DNA from: CAIWHR01 sp963734055
Lineage (GTDB): Bacteria > Pseudomonadota > Gammaproteobacteria > Burkholderiales > Casimicrobiaceae
Assembly (NCBI GenBank): GCA_963734055.1
Contig: CAVTFQ010000007.1
Coordinates: 124,001 to 188,000, forward strand
DNA: 64,000 bases
Direction of reading: 5' to 3'
Below, one piece after another: positions 36,552-44,469 of the stretch. Both the position numbers and the translations under genes were made by a program. Every line of letters begins with the position of its first letter. Positions within the stretch are counted from its first letter, which is position 1. The notes beneath the pieces were generated by a model. That model made no database searches and was not told the origin of the DNA. It was given only the letters and a program-made list of their open reading frames with translations.

Positions 36552-36857
36552 CTATCGCCCGAAGAGGTCGCGCAACTTGACCTTCGCCCGCTCGAGCACC
36601 CGACGACGGCCCGGCGTGAGCTTGCGGCCCATCCGGTTGATGTAGAAGCTCAGCATCGACATCGCCGACTGGAACGGTGTCCCCTTGCGGCGTGTGCTGC
36701 GCTCGGCCGAGCGCTTGAGGGACGCGGCAATCGATCGCGGGTCGCGCCGCGTGAAGACCCCGCGGGCCAGGGTCAACGCATCGCTTTCGCGCGTGACGCG
36801 CTGCGACCAGCGACGAGGCGCCGTCTTTCGCCGGTGACCGACGGTCGAGCGTGTCAT
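36552..36857 (-). CDS. DUF3175 protein
   Basis: 101-residue basic protein from ATG 36857. It matches the DUF3175 layout: WSQRVTRESDALTLARGVF, then DPRSIAASLKRSAERSTRRK, then SAMSMLSFYINRMGRKLTPG, ending VLERAKVKLRDLFGR. Such small proteins are often found near stress genes; function unknown. Divergent from the PRC-barrel gene across 244 nt with several palindromes. The longer in-frame reading upstream is rejected because it translates this palindrome-rich gap. Confidence 0.8.
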   Translation of the reverse strand: MTRSTVGHRRKTAPRRWSQRVTRESDALTLARGVFTRRDPRSIAASLKRSAERSTRRKGTPFQSAMSMLSFYINRMGRKLTPGRRRVLERAKVKLRDLFGR

Positions 36858-36962
36858 ACGAATATCATCCGCCCGGATCGTCGACCTCGCTATCGGCGAA
36901 AAGGGCTGCCGGGCGTAGGACGGCGGGCCGGCGGCGCACGTCGGTCGATGTCCTACCCGCCA

Positions 36963-37016
36963 ATCAGACGCCTCTGATCCACTTGCCCGCTCTGCCAGCG
37001 GATCATAAGCATGCTT
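36963..37016. promoter_or_regulatory. Cluster of three palindromes in the DUF3175-PRC divergent region
   Basis: Three inverted repeats follow each other: ATCAGA-CGCC-TCTGAT (36963-36978), TGATCC (36975-36980) with GGATCA (37000-37005), and AAGCATGCTT (37007-37016). They lie between two divergent stress-type genes, where shared operators are expected. The first two overlap, so alternative pairing is possible. No tRNA cloverleaf can be drawn from them. The binding protein is unknown. Confidence 0.35.
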
Positions 37017-37101
37017 CGGTTCGCTCGCCGTTGCCAATCCAGTTTGCCGGGATCGAAGCGCCCCCTAAGGACCCTCAGGACGACTTCAGGAGATTTCGAC
37101 C

Positions 37102-37611
37102 ATGGCCTCACGCACCCCCACCTCATCGATCACCGGAACGCGCACCGCCGGCGGCGCCGCGATCATCGGCTCTGACCGCCGCGGCGACGGGCCCGGCCCC
37201 GACGTGATGGACGCCGACACGCTGATCGGCGATTCCGTCGTCAACGACGCCGGCGAGGACCTCGGCAAGATCGAGGCGATCATGCTCGACGTCGCGGAGG
37301 GTCGCATCGCTTACGCCGTGCTGTCGTTCGGCGGCTTTCTCGGCATGGGCGACAAGCTGTTCGCGATTCCGTGGTCGGCACTCACCCTGGACGCCGAGCA
37401 GAAGTGCTTCGTCCTGAGCGTCGCGAAGGAACGTCTCGAAGGCGCTCCCGGCTTCGACAAGGATCACTGGCCGTCGATGGCCGATCCCACGTGGGCAGCC
37501 GACGTGCACACGTATTACAACGCGCGGCCGTACTGGGACGACGATTTCGGCGCCTCGCCCGATCGGCGCACCAGCGGCGGCGCGATGCGCGGGGGTTCGG
37601 ACGCGGCTTGA
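37102..37611 (+). CDS. PRC-barrel domain protein
   Basis: 169 residues, soluble. The PRC barrel spans about residues 37-115: DADTLIGDSVVNDAGEDLGK, EAIMLDVAEGRIAYAVLSFG, GFLGMGDKLFAIPWSALTLD. The C-terminal part (HWPSMADPTWAADVHTYYNA) is shared by stress-related PRC proteins of betaproteobacteria. CAGGAG precedes the ATG at 37102. A strong terminator follows, so it is a single-gene unit. Precise role unknown. Confidence 0.88.
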   Translation: MASRTPTSSITGTRTAGGAAIIGSDRRGDGPGPDVMDADTLIGDSVVNDAGEDLGKIEAIMLDVAEGRIAYAVLSFGGFLGMGDKLFAIPWSALTLDAEQKCFVLSVAKERLEGAPGFDKDHWPSMADPTWAADVHTYYNARPYWDDDFGASPDRRTSGGAMRGGSDAA

Positions 37612-37627
37612 TCCCCCTTCCGCGGTG

Positions 37628-37665
37628 ACAGGGCCGACGATCTTCGTGTCGCCGGCCCTGTTTTT
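37628..37665 (+). terminator. Rho-independent terminator after the PRC-barrel gene
   Basis: ACAGGGCCGACGA pairs with TGTCGCCGGCCCTGT across a short loop (one bulged base), giving a stem of about 13 pairs followed directly by TTTTT at 37661-37665. It is the clearest intrinsic terminator in the window. Confidence 0.85.
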
Positions 37666-37685
37666 GGGCTGCGCCAGGTGCGAAC

Positions 37686-37814
37686 GTTCAAGACGTTGTT
37701 TCTACGAAGCATGAATGCTGCGGCCGTCGTCATTCCCGCGAACGCGGGAACGACGGCGGAATGCATCCGACCGGCGCATGCGTCGCGGATGCAACACAAC
37801 GTGTCGACGATTGA
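37686..37814 (+). repeat. Composite palindromic element, copy 1 (shortened)
   Basis: About 129 bp. The left end (ACGTTGTTTCTACGAAGCAT at 37693) and right end (ATGCGTCGCGGATGC ... AACGT, then GTCGACGATTGAC) match the ends of the element at 48478 and are imperfect inverted repeats of each other. The centre carries only one hairpin, ATTCCCGCGAACGCGGGAA, so about 60 bp present in the longer copy is missing. It fills the gap between the PRC terminator and the ku stop codon. Confidence 0.7.
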
Positions 37815-37817
37815 CCG

Positions 37818-38747
37818 CTAGGCGCGCTTGCGCGCGTGCGCGTGGGTCGCGCTCGCTGAGGACGTCGAACGCCCCCGACGCGTTGCGCGGTGGGGCGGCT
37901 TGCGGCGGGGCGCAAGCTCGGCGCGCTGTTTCGGCGTGCTCCGCCTGGCGCTTCCTTTCTCGAGGCTTTGCTTCAGCAGGGCCGCCAGATCGATGACCTG
38001 GGCCGAGGGCCGCTTTCCTTCTTCGGGCCCGGATTCCGTGATCTCGCTCGTCTTGCCTTCCTTGATCTTCTGCCTGATCCGCGCCATCAGGTCGTGGTGA
38101 TACGTGTTGCGGTATTGCCGCGGATCGAAGCGTTCGGTCATGCCGTCGACGAGCCGCTTCGCGAGCTCGACCTCCTTCGGCGCCACGCGCGCGCTCTTGA
38201 GCCCCTCCGGCGGCAGCTCGAGGCCGCTCGCGTCGCGCAGCTCGTCTTCGAACCTGAGGGTGTCGAGCATCAGGGCGCGACCGTTCGGTGCGACGACGGC
38301 GAGGTGCGGCGTCGTGCGCAGAACGAACTCGGCGATCGCGACGCGACCCGTCGCTTTCAGGGTTTCGCGCAGCAGCGCGTACGCCTTCTGGCCGCGCCCG
38401 CTCGGTGCGAGATAGTACGGCGCCTCGTAGTACTCGACTGGAATTTCGTCGGCGGCCACGAAGGCGCGGATGTCGATCGTCTGCGTGGCCTTGACGTTGG
38501 CCCGGCGGAAGTCTTCGTCGGACAGCACGACGTACCGATCTTTCTCGTATTCGTAACCCTTGACGATGTTCTCCCACGGCACTTCCTTGCCGGAAGTCTT
38601 GCTGTAGCGCTTGTAGCCGACCGGCGAAAGGTCCCGCTTGTCGAGCATCGAGAACTTGAATGCCTTGCGATCCTCGGCGGGATAGAGCTCGACCGGGATG
38701 TTGACGAGGCCGAAGGACAGCGCCCCTTTCCATAGCGCGCGTGGCAT
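37818..38747 (-). CDS. ku: Ku protein of bacterial non-homologous end joining
   Basis: 309 residues; starts MPRALWKGALSFGLVNIPVE, the usual beginning of bacterial Ku, with RYSKTSGKEVPWENIVKGYE, EYYEAPYYLAPSGRGQKAYA and FDPRQYRNTYHHDLMARI in order. Homodimer that binds DNA ends and recruits LigD; no ligD is in this window. The C-terminal 60 residues are Arg/Lys/Ala-rich, like the DNA-binding tails of other Ku proteins. Last gene of a three-gene run (SDR, Cys-rich mini-protein, Ku) with gaps of only 4 nt. Confidence 0.96.
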   Translation of the reverse strand: MPRALWKGALSFGLVNIPVELYPAEDRKAFKFSMLDKRDLSPVGYKRYSKTSGKEVPWENIVKGYEYEKDRYVVLSDEDFRRANVKATQTIDIRAFVAADEIPVEYYEAPYYLAPSGRGQKAYALLRETLKATGRVAIAEFVLRTTPHLAVVAPNGRALMLDTLRFEDELRDASGLELPPEGLKSARVAPKEVELAKRLVDGMTERFDPRQYRNTYHHDLMARIRQKIKEGKTSEITESGPEEGKRPSAQVIDLAALLKQSLEKGSARRSTPKQRAELAPRRKPPHRATRRGRSTSSASATHAHARKRA

Positions 38748-38751
38748 GGCG

Positions 38752-38940
38752 TCAGCGCTCCTCGGCGGCGGTTACGGGCGCGAACAGGGCCAGGCACGCG
38801 ATGCACACGCCGGCGAGCAGGCGTTCCTCGACCGCGCCGCACTCCGAGCAGACCGCGAGACGCACCCCGTCGGCGCGCTGGCAATGGCCGCCTCGGCATT
38901 GGGGCCGATCGCACGCGGCGAGGTCGACCGGGCAGAGCAC
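38752..38940 (-). CDS. Small Cys-rich (zinc-ribbon-like) protein between SDR and Ku
   Basis: 62 residues, MLCPVDLAACDRPQC at the start, with Cys at nine positions including CDRPQCRGGHC and CSECGAVEER, and VCIACLALF. The spacing suggests two zinc-binding knuckles. It starts 4 nt after the SDR gene stop and ends 4 nt before the Ku start on the same strand, and the opposite frames show nothing better, so it is probably real. It could be an accessory to Ku or a redox/zinc protein; no family was recognised. Confidence 0.6.
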   Translation of the reverse strand: MLCPVDLAACDRPQCRGGHCQRADGVRLAVCSECGAVEERLLAGVCIACLALFAPVTAAEER

Positions 38941-38944
38941 GGCG

Positions 38945-39847
38945 TCAGCCTCCGCTGGCCTCGCCGCCCATCACCTGGAGCACCGTGCCGGTGATGTACG
39001 ACGAGTCGGCGTTGGAGGCAAGGAAGACGTAGGCCGGCGCCAGCTCCTCCGGCTGGGCCGGGCGCCCCATCGGGTTGTGTTCGCCGAACTTCGCCACCTT
39101 GTCGGGCGGGAGGCCCGCGTCGGACGGATTGAGCGGAGTCCATACCGGCCCCGGCGCCACCGCGTTGACGCGAATGCCCTGTTCGATCAGATCCTGGGCG
39201 AGCGATTTGGTGAACGCGTTGATCGCGCCCTTCGTCGCCGAGTAATCGGGCAGCTTGGGCGAGCCGAGGATGCCGGTCTCGGAACTCGTCGCGATGATCA
39301 CGCTCCCGCGCTCCATGTGATCGAGCGCGGCGCGCGCGAGCCGGACGTACGCGAAGACGTTCGTCTCGAACGTCTTCGCGAGCTCGTCGTCGGTGAGGTC
39401 CGCGAGCTTGTCCTTGCGGGTCTGATGCGCGGCGTTCGAGACGAGGATGTCGAGCTTGCCGAGCTCGCGGACAGTCCGGGTGACCAGCTCGCGACAGAAC
39501 GCCGCGTCGGTCAGATCTCCCGGCAGGAGCACGCAGCGGCGACCGGTCTCCTCGACCGCCGCGCGCGTCGCCCCGGCGTCGCTTTGTTCTTCGGGCAGGA
39601 AGCTGATCGCGACGTCGGCGCCCTCGCGCGCGAACATGACCGCGACGGCGCGTCCGATGCCGGAATCGCCGCCCGTGATCAGCGCGACCTTGCCCCGAAG
39701 CTTGCCGGCCGGACGGTAGTGCTCCGCTTCATAGCGTGGGAGCGGGTCGAGCCGCGACTCGAGGCCGGGACTGCCCTGATGCTGTTCGGGAAACGGTGGG
39801 CGTGGCTCGGCTTGCGCGACCCGCCCCTCGGGACGTTGCTGATCCAT
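38945..39847 (-). CDS. SDR-family oxidoreductase (stress-associated type)
   Basis: 300 residues. A 45-residue hydrophilic N-terminal extension (PPFPEQHQGSPGLESRLDP) precedes the Rossmann fold, as in the YhdF/YghA-like group. Cofactor motif KVALITGGDSGIGRAVAVMF, NAG-equivalent LVSNAAHQ, catalytic Ser in IIATSSETGI and the YxxxK pair in PDYSATKGAINAF are present. NAD(P)-dependent dehydrogenase of unknown substrate; such genes are frequent in general-stress regulons. First gene of the run leading to ku. Confidence 0.92.
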   Translation of the reverse strand: MDQQRPEGRVAQAEPRPPFPEQHQGSPGLESRLDPLPRYEAEHYRPAGKLRGKVALITGGDSGIGRAVAVMFAREGADVAISFLPEEQSDAGATRAAVEETGRRCVLLPGDLTDAAFCRELVTRTVRELGKLDILVSNAAHQTRKDKLADLTDDELAKTFETNVFAYVRLARAALDHMERGSVIIATSSETGILGSPKLPDYSATKGAINAFTKSLAQDLIEQGIRVNAVAPGPVWTPLNPSDAGLPPDKVAKFGEHNPMGRPAQPEELAPAYVFLASNADSSYITGTVLQVMGGEASGG

Positions 39848-39963
39848 CGGGCCTCCAGGCGTCGATTCGCGACACCGTAGCCCGCCGCCCTCCGCGCCGC
39901 ACGGTAACGGCCGCTGAAAATCGCGTAGGCCGCGGTAACGATCTGATGGCTGTTACTGTCCTA

Positions 39964-39980
39964 CACCCGCATCGCGGGTG
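39964..39980 (-). terminator. Hairpin after porB
   Basis: CACCCGC and GCGGGTG form a perfect 7-bp stem around ATC, 15 nt beyond the porB stop in the direction of transcription. No T-run follows. A weak or factor-assisted end of the oxidoreductase operon is possible. Confidence 0.35.
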
Positions 39981-39995
39981 CTGCCTGCGTCCCGC

Positions 39996-40896
39996 TCAGT
40001 TCGCGGCGAGCGCAGCGGGCGGACGTTCCCCGGTCTTCGCGACCAGGCGCGACCAGGCGTCGTCGACTTCGGCCTGCAGTGCGTCGATGTCGGCGGGCGA
40101 GAGATGGCGGAACCGCCGCTGCATCCCGACATAATCGGCGATGGGGCGCGTCTTCGCAGTCACGTTCAGCGTGTAGCGGCGGCCGTCCTCGACCTCGTAG
40201 AGCGGGAACGCGCCCGGATTCGACAGCGCAACGCGCGGCGGCGAGACCCGCGTCGTCCGGCAGCCCCCAGCCGTCGAGGCAAGGGATCAGCAGCGTGAGG
40301 AGGCGGGTGCCGTGGATCGTCTTCGCCTTCTCGACCTTGCGAATCAGATCGGGCAGGAAGCCGACGCTGGCCGTCGCGGCGTAGGGAATCTCGTGCGCGG
40401 CCATGATTTCGGTGAGGTTCTTCTTCCGCGACGTCTTGCCGGCGGGCGTCGACCCGGTGCGCGCGAGATGCGGCGTGGACGAGGACTTCTGGGCGCCCGT
40501 GTTCATGTAGCCCTCGTTGTCGAGGCAGACATAGATGAAGTTCTCGTTGCGCTCGGCGGCCGAGGACAGGCACTGGAAGCCGATGTCGTAGGTGCCGCCG
40601 TCGCCGGCGAGAACGACGACCTGCGTGTCGCGCTCGCCGCGGGCGTCGAGCGCGCGCCGGAGCCCCGACGCGGCGGCGGCACTCGCTTCGAGCGTCGGCT
40701 GATAGACCGGAATCCTGAGCGAGCTGTACGGCTGCGGCCCCGCGATGATCGCCATGCACGACGGCGGGATGATCGCCATCGTCTTGGGACCGAGCGCGGC
40801 CAGCACGTGGCGCACGGACAGCGCGTCGACGCAGCCGGGACACGCGGCGTGCCCCGAACACAGGATCGGATCGAAGGGAAGATCGAGCCGCTGCAT
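39996..40896 (-). pseudogene. 2-oxoacid:acceptor oxidoreductase beta (TPP-binding) subunit, frame broken once
   Basis: Starts MQRLDLPFDPILCSGHAACP; the TPP domain reads VVVLAGDGGTYDIGFQCLSS and YVCLDNEGYMNTGAQKSSST, as in pyruvate- and phenylglyoxylate-type oxidoreductases. The frame breaks at the CCC of 40213-40215 (plus strand). Removing one base gives ESGAFPLYEVEDGRRYTLNV and a further 70 residues to the TGA at 39996-39998, total 299. The enzyme transfers the acyl group of a 2-oxoacid to CoA. Last gene of a four-gene operon; ATG 40896 is 5 nt past the alpha-subunit stop. The shift sits in a C run, so sequencing error is likely. Confidence 0.8.
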
Positions 40897-40901
40897 GCGC
40901 G

Positions 40902-42077
40902 TCACCTGACCCAGACCGAATCCGCCGAGGGTTCGCTCGCCCGCGCCCGGCGGACGAACTCGACGACCTTCGCCACCGGCACGTTCACGCCGCCGACACC
41001 GGCGAGGTAGCCGTGCACACGCGGCGCGTTCGGTATGCCGCAGAGCGCGGCGCGAAGCTCCTGGTGAAGGACGCCGCCGTGGCCGGGCGAGTAGTTGCGG
41101 TCGAGCACCAGCACGTCGCGCGCTCCCGCGACCGCCGCGCGCAGCTCGGCCGCTGGAAACGGCCGGAAGAGACGCACCTTCACGAGCCCGGCCGGCTCTC
41201 CAGACTCCTGCAGCGCATCGACGGCGTCGCGCACGGTGCCGCACATGCTGCCCATCGCGACGACGAGGATGGACGCGTCGTCGCATCGATAGCGCTCGAC
41301 GATCCCCCAGCCGCGGCCGGTGCGCTCCCGCCACGCGCGGTCGGCCTCGCGCGCTTCGAAGGGCACGCGCGCCATCGCTTCGGCCAGCGCCTGCCGGTGG
41401 CGGCAGAACATGTCCTGCGTGACGACGTTGCCCCACGACTCGCCCTTCGCCGTGTCGAGCCGGTGCGGCGGCGCATAGGCGGGCAGGTAGTCGTCGACCA
41501 TCGCCTGATCGGGGACGAGCACCGGCTCGAGCGCATGCGAGACGTAGAACGCATCGTGATTCACCATCACCGGCAGCAGCACCGCCTCGCCGACGCGGAA
41601 CGCCTGGACGACGGTGTCGAGCGACTCCTGCGCGCTCTCCGTGTAGTACTGGATCCACCCCGTGTCCCGCTGCGCGAGGCTGTCGGTCTGGTCGGGCCAG
41701 AACGCCCACGGCGACGCGACGGTCCGGTTCACGTTCGCCATCACGATCGGCGCCCGTGCGCCGCTCGCGTAGTGGAGGAGCTCGTGCATCAGGAGCAGGC
41801 CCTGCGAGGCGGTCGCGGTAAACACCCGCACGCCGGCGAGCGATGCGGGGATGCAGGCGGCCATCACCGAGTGCTCGGACTCGGGCGTGATCACCTCGGC
41901 GTCGAACTCGCCCGCCGCCTGGAATTCGGTGAGCTTCTCCAGCACTGGCGTCTGCGGCGTGATCGGGTAGACCGGGACGACCTTCGGCCGCGCGAGGCGC
42001 GCCGCCCACGCGACGGCGTGGTTGCCGGTCAGGAGCATCCGCGTTTCGCCGCTGCCGCCGGAATCGCGGGCGTTCAT
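40902..42077 (-). CDS. 2-oxoacid:acceptor oxidoreductase alpha subunit
   Basis: 391 residues, intact. Pyrimidine-binding fold of the PorA type: MLLTGNHAVAWAARLARP, VVPVYPITPQTPVLEKLTEF, EVITPESEHSVMAACIPASL, FTATASQGLLLMHELLHYAS. The C-terminal half carries VRLFRPFPAAELRAAV and VLDRNYSPGHGGVLHQELRA. Pairs with the beta subunit encoded downstream. The start overlaps the upstream flavoprotein stop (ATGA, 42074-42077). Confidence 0.93.
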   Translation of the reverse strand: MNARDSGGSGETRMLLTGNHAVAWAARLARPKVVPVYPITPQTPVLEKLTEFQAAGEFDAEVITPESEHSVMAACIPASLAGVRVFTATASQGLLLMHELLHYASGARAPIVMANVNRTVASPWAFWPDQTDSLAQRDTGWIQYYTESAQESLDTVVQAFRVGEAVLLPVMVNHDAFYVSHALEPVLVPDQAMVDDYLPAYAPPHRLDTAKGESWGNVVTQDMFCRHRQALAEAMARVPFEAREADRAWRERTGRGWGIVERYRCDDASILVVAMGSMCGTVRDAVDALQESGEPAGLVKVRLFRPFPAAELRAAVAGARDVLVLDRNYSPGHGGVLHQELRAALCGIPNAPRVHGYLAGVGGVNVPVAKVVEFVRRARASEPSADSVWVR

Positions 42078-43732
42078 CGCGATTCCTCCACCATCTTCAT
42101 CGAGCCGGTCGGGCACTCGCGGACGCAGATCCCGCAGCCCTTGCAGTAATCGGTGAGCACGATGTAGCCGTCGGCCTCGCGCTTCACGGCGAGGTCCGGG
42201 CAGTAGTGGACGCAGTTGTCGCAGTGGATGCAGGTCCCGCACGAGAAGCAGCGGTCGGCCTCGGCGAGCGCTTCGTCGTCGTCGAGGCCGAGCTGGACTT
42301 CGTCCCCGGAGGCGAGCCGCGCGGGCGCATCCACGCGCCGAGCGGGCGCGCGCGATCGGGGCGCATGGTAGAACGTGTTGATCGACGCCGGCGCGACAAC
42401 GGCTTCTGCGGGCGCGTCCACGGCAGCGGCAGCTTCGCCGCGCAACGCGCGATCGATTTCCAGCGCAGCGCGCTTGCCCATGCCGATCGCCTCGGTGACG
42501 AAGCGCGCGAGGCTCGCCACGTCGCCGCCCGCGTAGACGAGCGGGGCGCTCGTCGCCTGGCCGCGATCGACCTTCACCAGCGATCCCTCGGCGTCGAGCG
42601 TCGGCCGCAACGGGGCGAGATCGGGATCCTGACCGATCGATGTGACGACGGCATCCGCCGCGAGCACGAAGTCGCTGCCGGCAAGCGGTGCGACGGTGAA
42701 ATCGCCGCGGCGCTCGCCCGGCTCGAAGCGCACGCGAACGCACGCGAGCGAGAGGCCCGCGCCCTGAATCTCGTCGACCGCGTTCAGCATTGTGCTGTCT
42801 AGGAGCGTCACGCCTTCCTCGAGCGCCTCGACGATCTCGTCCGCCTGCGCGGGCATCTGCGCGCGATTCTCGAGCGACACGATCGTCACCGCGTGGCCCG
42901 CACGCCGAGCGCTGCGAGCGACGTCGAGCGCGGCGCTGCCGCCGCCGATCACCGCGATACGGCGACCCAGCGCCGGCGGGGCGCCCGCGTTGGCACGAGC
43001 GAGGTAGTCGGCGCCGTCCTGCACCCACGGCTTCGAGTAGTCGAGACGAGGCAGGCGCTTCTGGCAGCGTGCGCCGACCGCGACGTACACCGCGTCGTAC
43101 TGCGCGCGCAGCCGCGCGAAGTCCTCCTGGGTCGCGATCGATTCGTTGCAGCAAAAGTCGATGCCGAGCGCGGCGATGCGATCGATCTCGCCGTCCAGCA
43201 CCGAACGGGCGAGGCGATACGACGGAATGCCGTAGCGCATGAGGCCGCCGAGCTCGCTGCGCGCCTCGAACAGCGCGACGGCGTAGCCGCGCCGCCGCAG
43301 GTGGAACGCCGCTGCGAGCCCCGACGGGCCGCCGCCGACGATGGCGATCCGCGCCTCACGGGTCGCGGGAGCCGGCGCGAACGCCCAGCCCTCGGCGAGC
43401 GCCCGGTCGCCGACGTAGCGCTCGAGCCGGCAGATCGCGAGCGAGCCGTCGAGCCCGGCGCGGTTGCATGCGGCCTCGCACGGGTGATGGCAGATTCTGC
43501 CGGCGACCGCCGGGAACGGGTTGTGCCGCGTCAGGATCTCCCACGCGCCGCGAAAATCGCGTTCCCGCGCGCGACCGATCCACTCGGCGATGTCGCCACC
43601 AACCGGACAAGCTGCGTGGCACGGCGCCGGCGCGCGGATGTGCTCGGGCAGCGCCGCACGCCAGGTCCCGGTCTTGAAGACCTCGGTCGTGCCCGTCGTC
43701 CAGGCCGTCGGGAGCGGAGTCTGGTCGCTCAT
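42074..43732 (-). CDS. Flavoprotein-ferredoxin fusion subunit of the 2-oxoacid oxidoreductase
   Basis: 552 residues. Residues 35-115 hold a Cys-rich GltD-type head (CHAACPVGGDIAEWIGRA, RICHHPCEAACNRAGLDG); 125-450 hold two nucleotide-binding motifs (IAIVGGGPSGLAAAFHLRRR and IAVIGGGSAALDVARSARRA) and the FAD-contact YAGGDVASLARFVTEAIGMG. The last 70 residues carry two 4Fe-4S motifs (CFSCGTCIHCDNCVHYC and CKGCGICVRECP). It probably hands electrons from the catalytic subunits to NAD(P). In Azoarcus phenylglyoxylate dehydrogenase (PadEFGHI) these two functions are separate subunits, PadH and PadF. Overlaps both neighbours by four bases. Confidence 0.9.
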   Translation of the reverse strand: MSDQTPLPTAWTTGTTEVFKTGTWRAALPEHIRAPAPCHAACPVGGDIAEWIGRARERDFRGAWEILTRHNPFPAVAGRICHHPCEAACNRAGLDGSLAICRLERYVGDRALAEGWAFAPAPATREARIAIVGGGPSGLAAAFHLRRRGYAVALFEARSELGGLMRYGIPSYRLARSVLDGEIDRIAALGIDFCCNESIATQEDFARLRAQYDAVYVAVGARCQKRLPRLDYSKPWVQDGADYLARANAGAPPALGRRIAVIGGGSAALDVARSARRAGHAVTIVSLENRAQMPAQADEIVEALEEGVTLLDSTMLNAVDEIQGAGLSLACVRVRFEPGERRGDFTVAPLAGSDFVLAADAVVTSIGQDPDLAPLRPTLDAEGSLVKVDRGQATSAPLVYAGGDVASLARFVTEAIGMGKRAALEIDRALRGEAAAAVDAPAEAVVAPASINTFYHAPRSRAPARRVDAPARLASGDEVQLGLDDDEALAEADRCFSCGTCIHCDNCVHYCPDLAVKREADGYIVLTDYCKGCGICVRECPTGSMKMVEESR

Positions 43733-44289
43733 GCCGGGATCCGTTCGCGCAGCAACGCATCGGCGGTGCGATAGCCTTCCTCGCACGCGGCGACGTTCTC
43801 GGCCACGAGCTTCGGCGCCTCGTCGGCGAGGGCGCGCGTCAGCACCTCGAGGCGCGGCGCTTCGAGGGCTCGGGCCAGCGCGCCCAGCAGCGCCGAGTTG
43901 ACGATGCGCCCGAGGCCATGCCGTCGGGAGATCGCGATGCCGTCGACCGGGATCACGCACCGATCGGGAAGCGTCGCAGCGAATGACTGCGGCGCGCGCG
44001 CCGAGTTGACGACGATCAGCGTGTCGGCCCGCGCCGCCGCGAGCAGCGGGCCGGTGAGCAGGCTCGCGTCGAAGCAGAGGATCGCGTCGGCCTGCTCGAT
44101 GTCGCAGCGCACGCGGACCGGGCGGTCGTCGACGCGGAGGAACGAGCTCACGGGCGTGCCGCGGCGCGCGCCGCCGTAGCTCGCGAACGACTGAACCTCG
44201 CGGCCCTCCGCGAAGAACGCGGCAGCGAGGAGGTTGCCCGCCGTCTGCGCTCCCTGTCCGCCGCGGCCCTGAACGATGATCTCCAGCAC
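43729..44289 (-). CDS. 2-oxoacid:acceptor oxidoreductase gamma subunit
   Basis: 186 residues from GTG 44289. The gamma-type domain begins EIIVQGRGGQGAQTAGNLLA and has VQSFASYGGARRGTPVSSFL and ADAILCFDASLLTGPLLAAA. First gene of the operon gamma - flavoprotein/ferredoxin - alpha - beta, all linked by short overlaps or gaps. An FNR-type box lies 56-69 nt upstream. Divergent from the metallo-beta-lactamase-fold gene. Substrate not determinable; pyruvate, 2-oxoglutarate or phenylglyoxylate are options. Confidence 0.9.
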   Translation of the reverse strand: MLEIIVQGRGGQGAQTAGNLLAAAFFAEGREVQSFASYGGARRGTPVSSFLRVDDRPVRVRCDIEQADAILCFDASLLTGPLLAAARADTLIVVNSARAPQSFAATLPDRCVIPVDGIAISRRHGLGRIVNSALLGALARALEAPRLEVLTRALADEAPKLVAENVAACEEGYRTADALLRERIPA

Positions 44290-44344
44290 GCCCGCTCCTT
44301 CGACCGAGTAGCGGCTACTGTGGGCGCGTGGCGCCGGCAAAACC

Positions 44345-44358
44345 TTGAAGCAGATCAA
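44345..44358 (-). promoter_or_regulatory. FNR/Anr-type box upstream of the 2-oxoacid oxidoreductase operon
   Basis: TTGAAGCAGATCAA (reverse strand TTGATCTGCTTCAA) matches the FNR/Anr consensus TTGAT-N4-ATCAA at 9 of 10 positions. Its centre is 62 nt upstream of the gamma-subunit GTG; a class II site at -41.5 would put the transcript start about 21 nt before that codon. Oxygen-limited induction would suit an enzyme rich in 4Fe-4S clusters. The site could also serve the divergent gene at 44470. Confidence 0.55.
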
Positions 44359-44469
44359 CAAATCGCGACACTCGGCCCCCGCGGCGGCACCGGGGGCCGG
44401 CCGGACCGCCAATCGGTTAACATCTGCAGCCCCACCTCCGTCCGAGCGGCCCCTGGGCCGTGCTCCCCC

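Noticed and set aside
36940..37040. Possible tRNA
   Set aside because: Several hairpins occur, but no acceptor stem, T-arm GGTTCRA at the right place or cloverleaf can be assembled.
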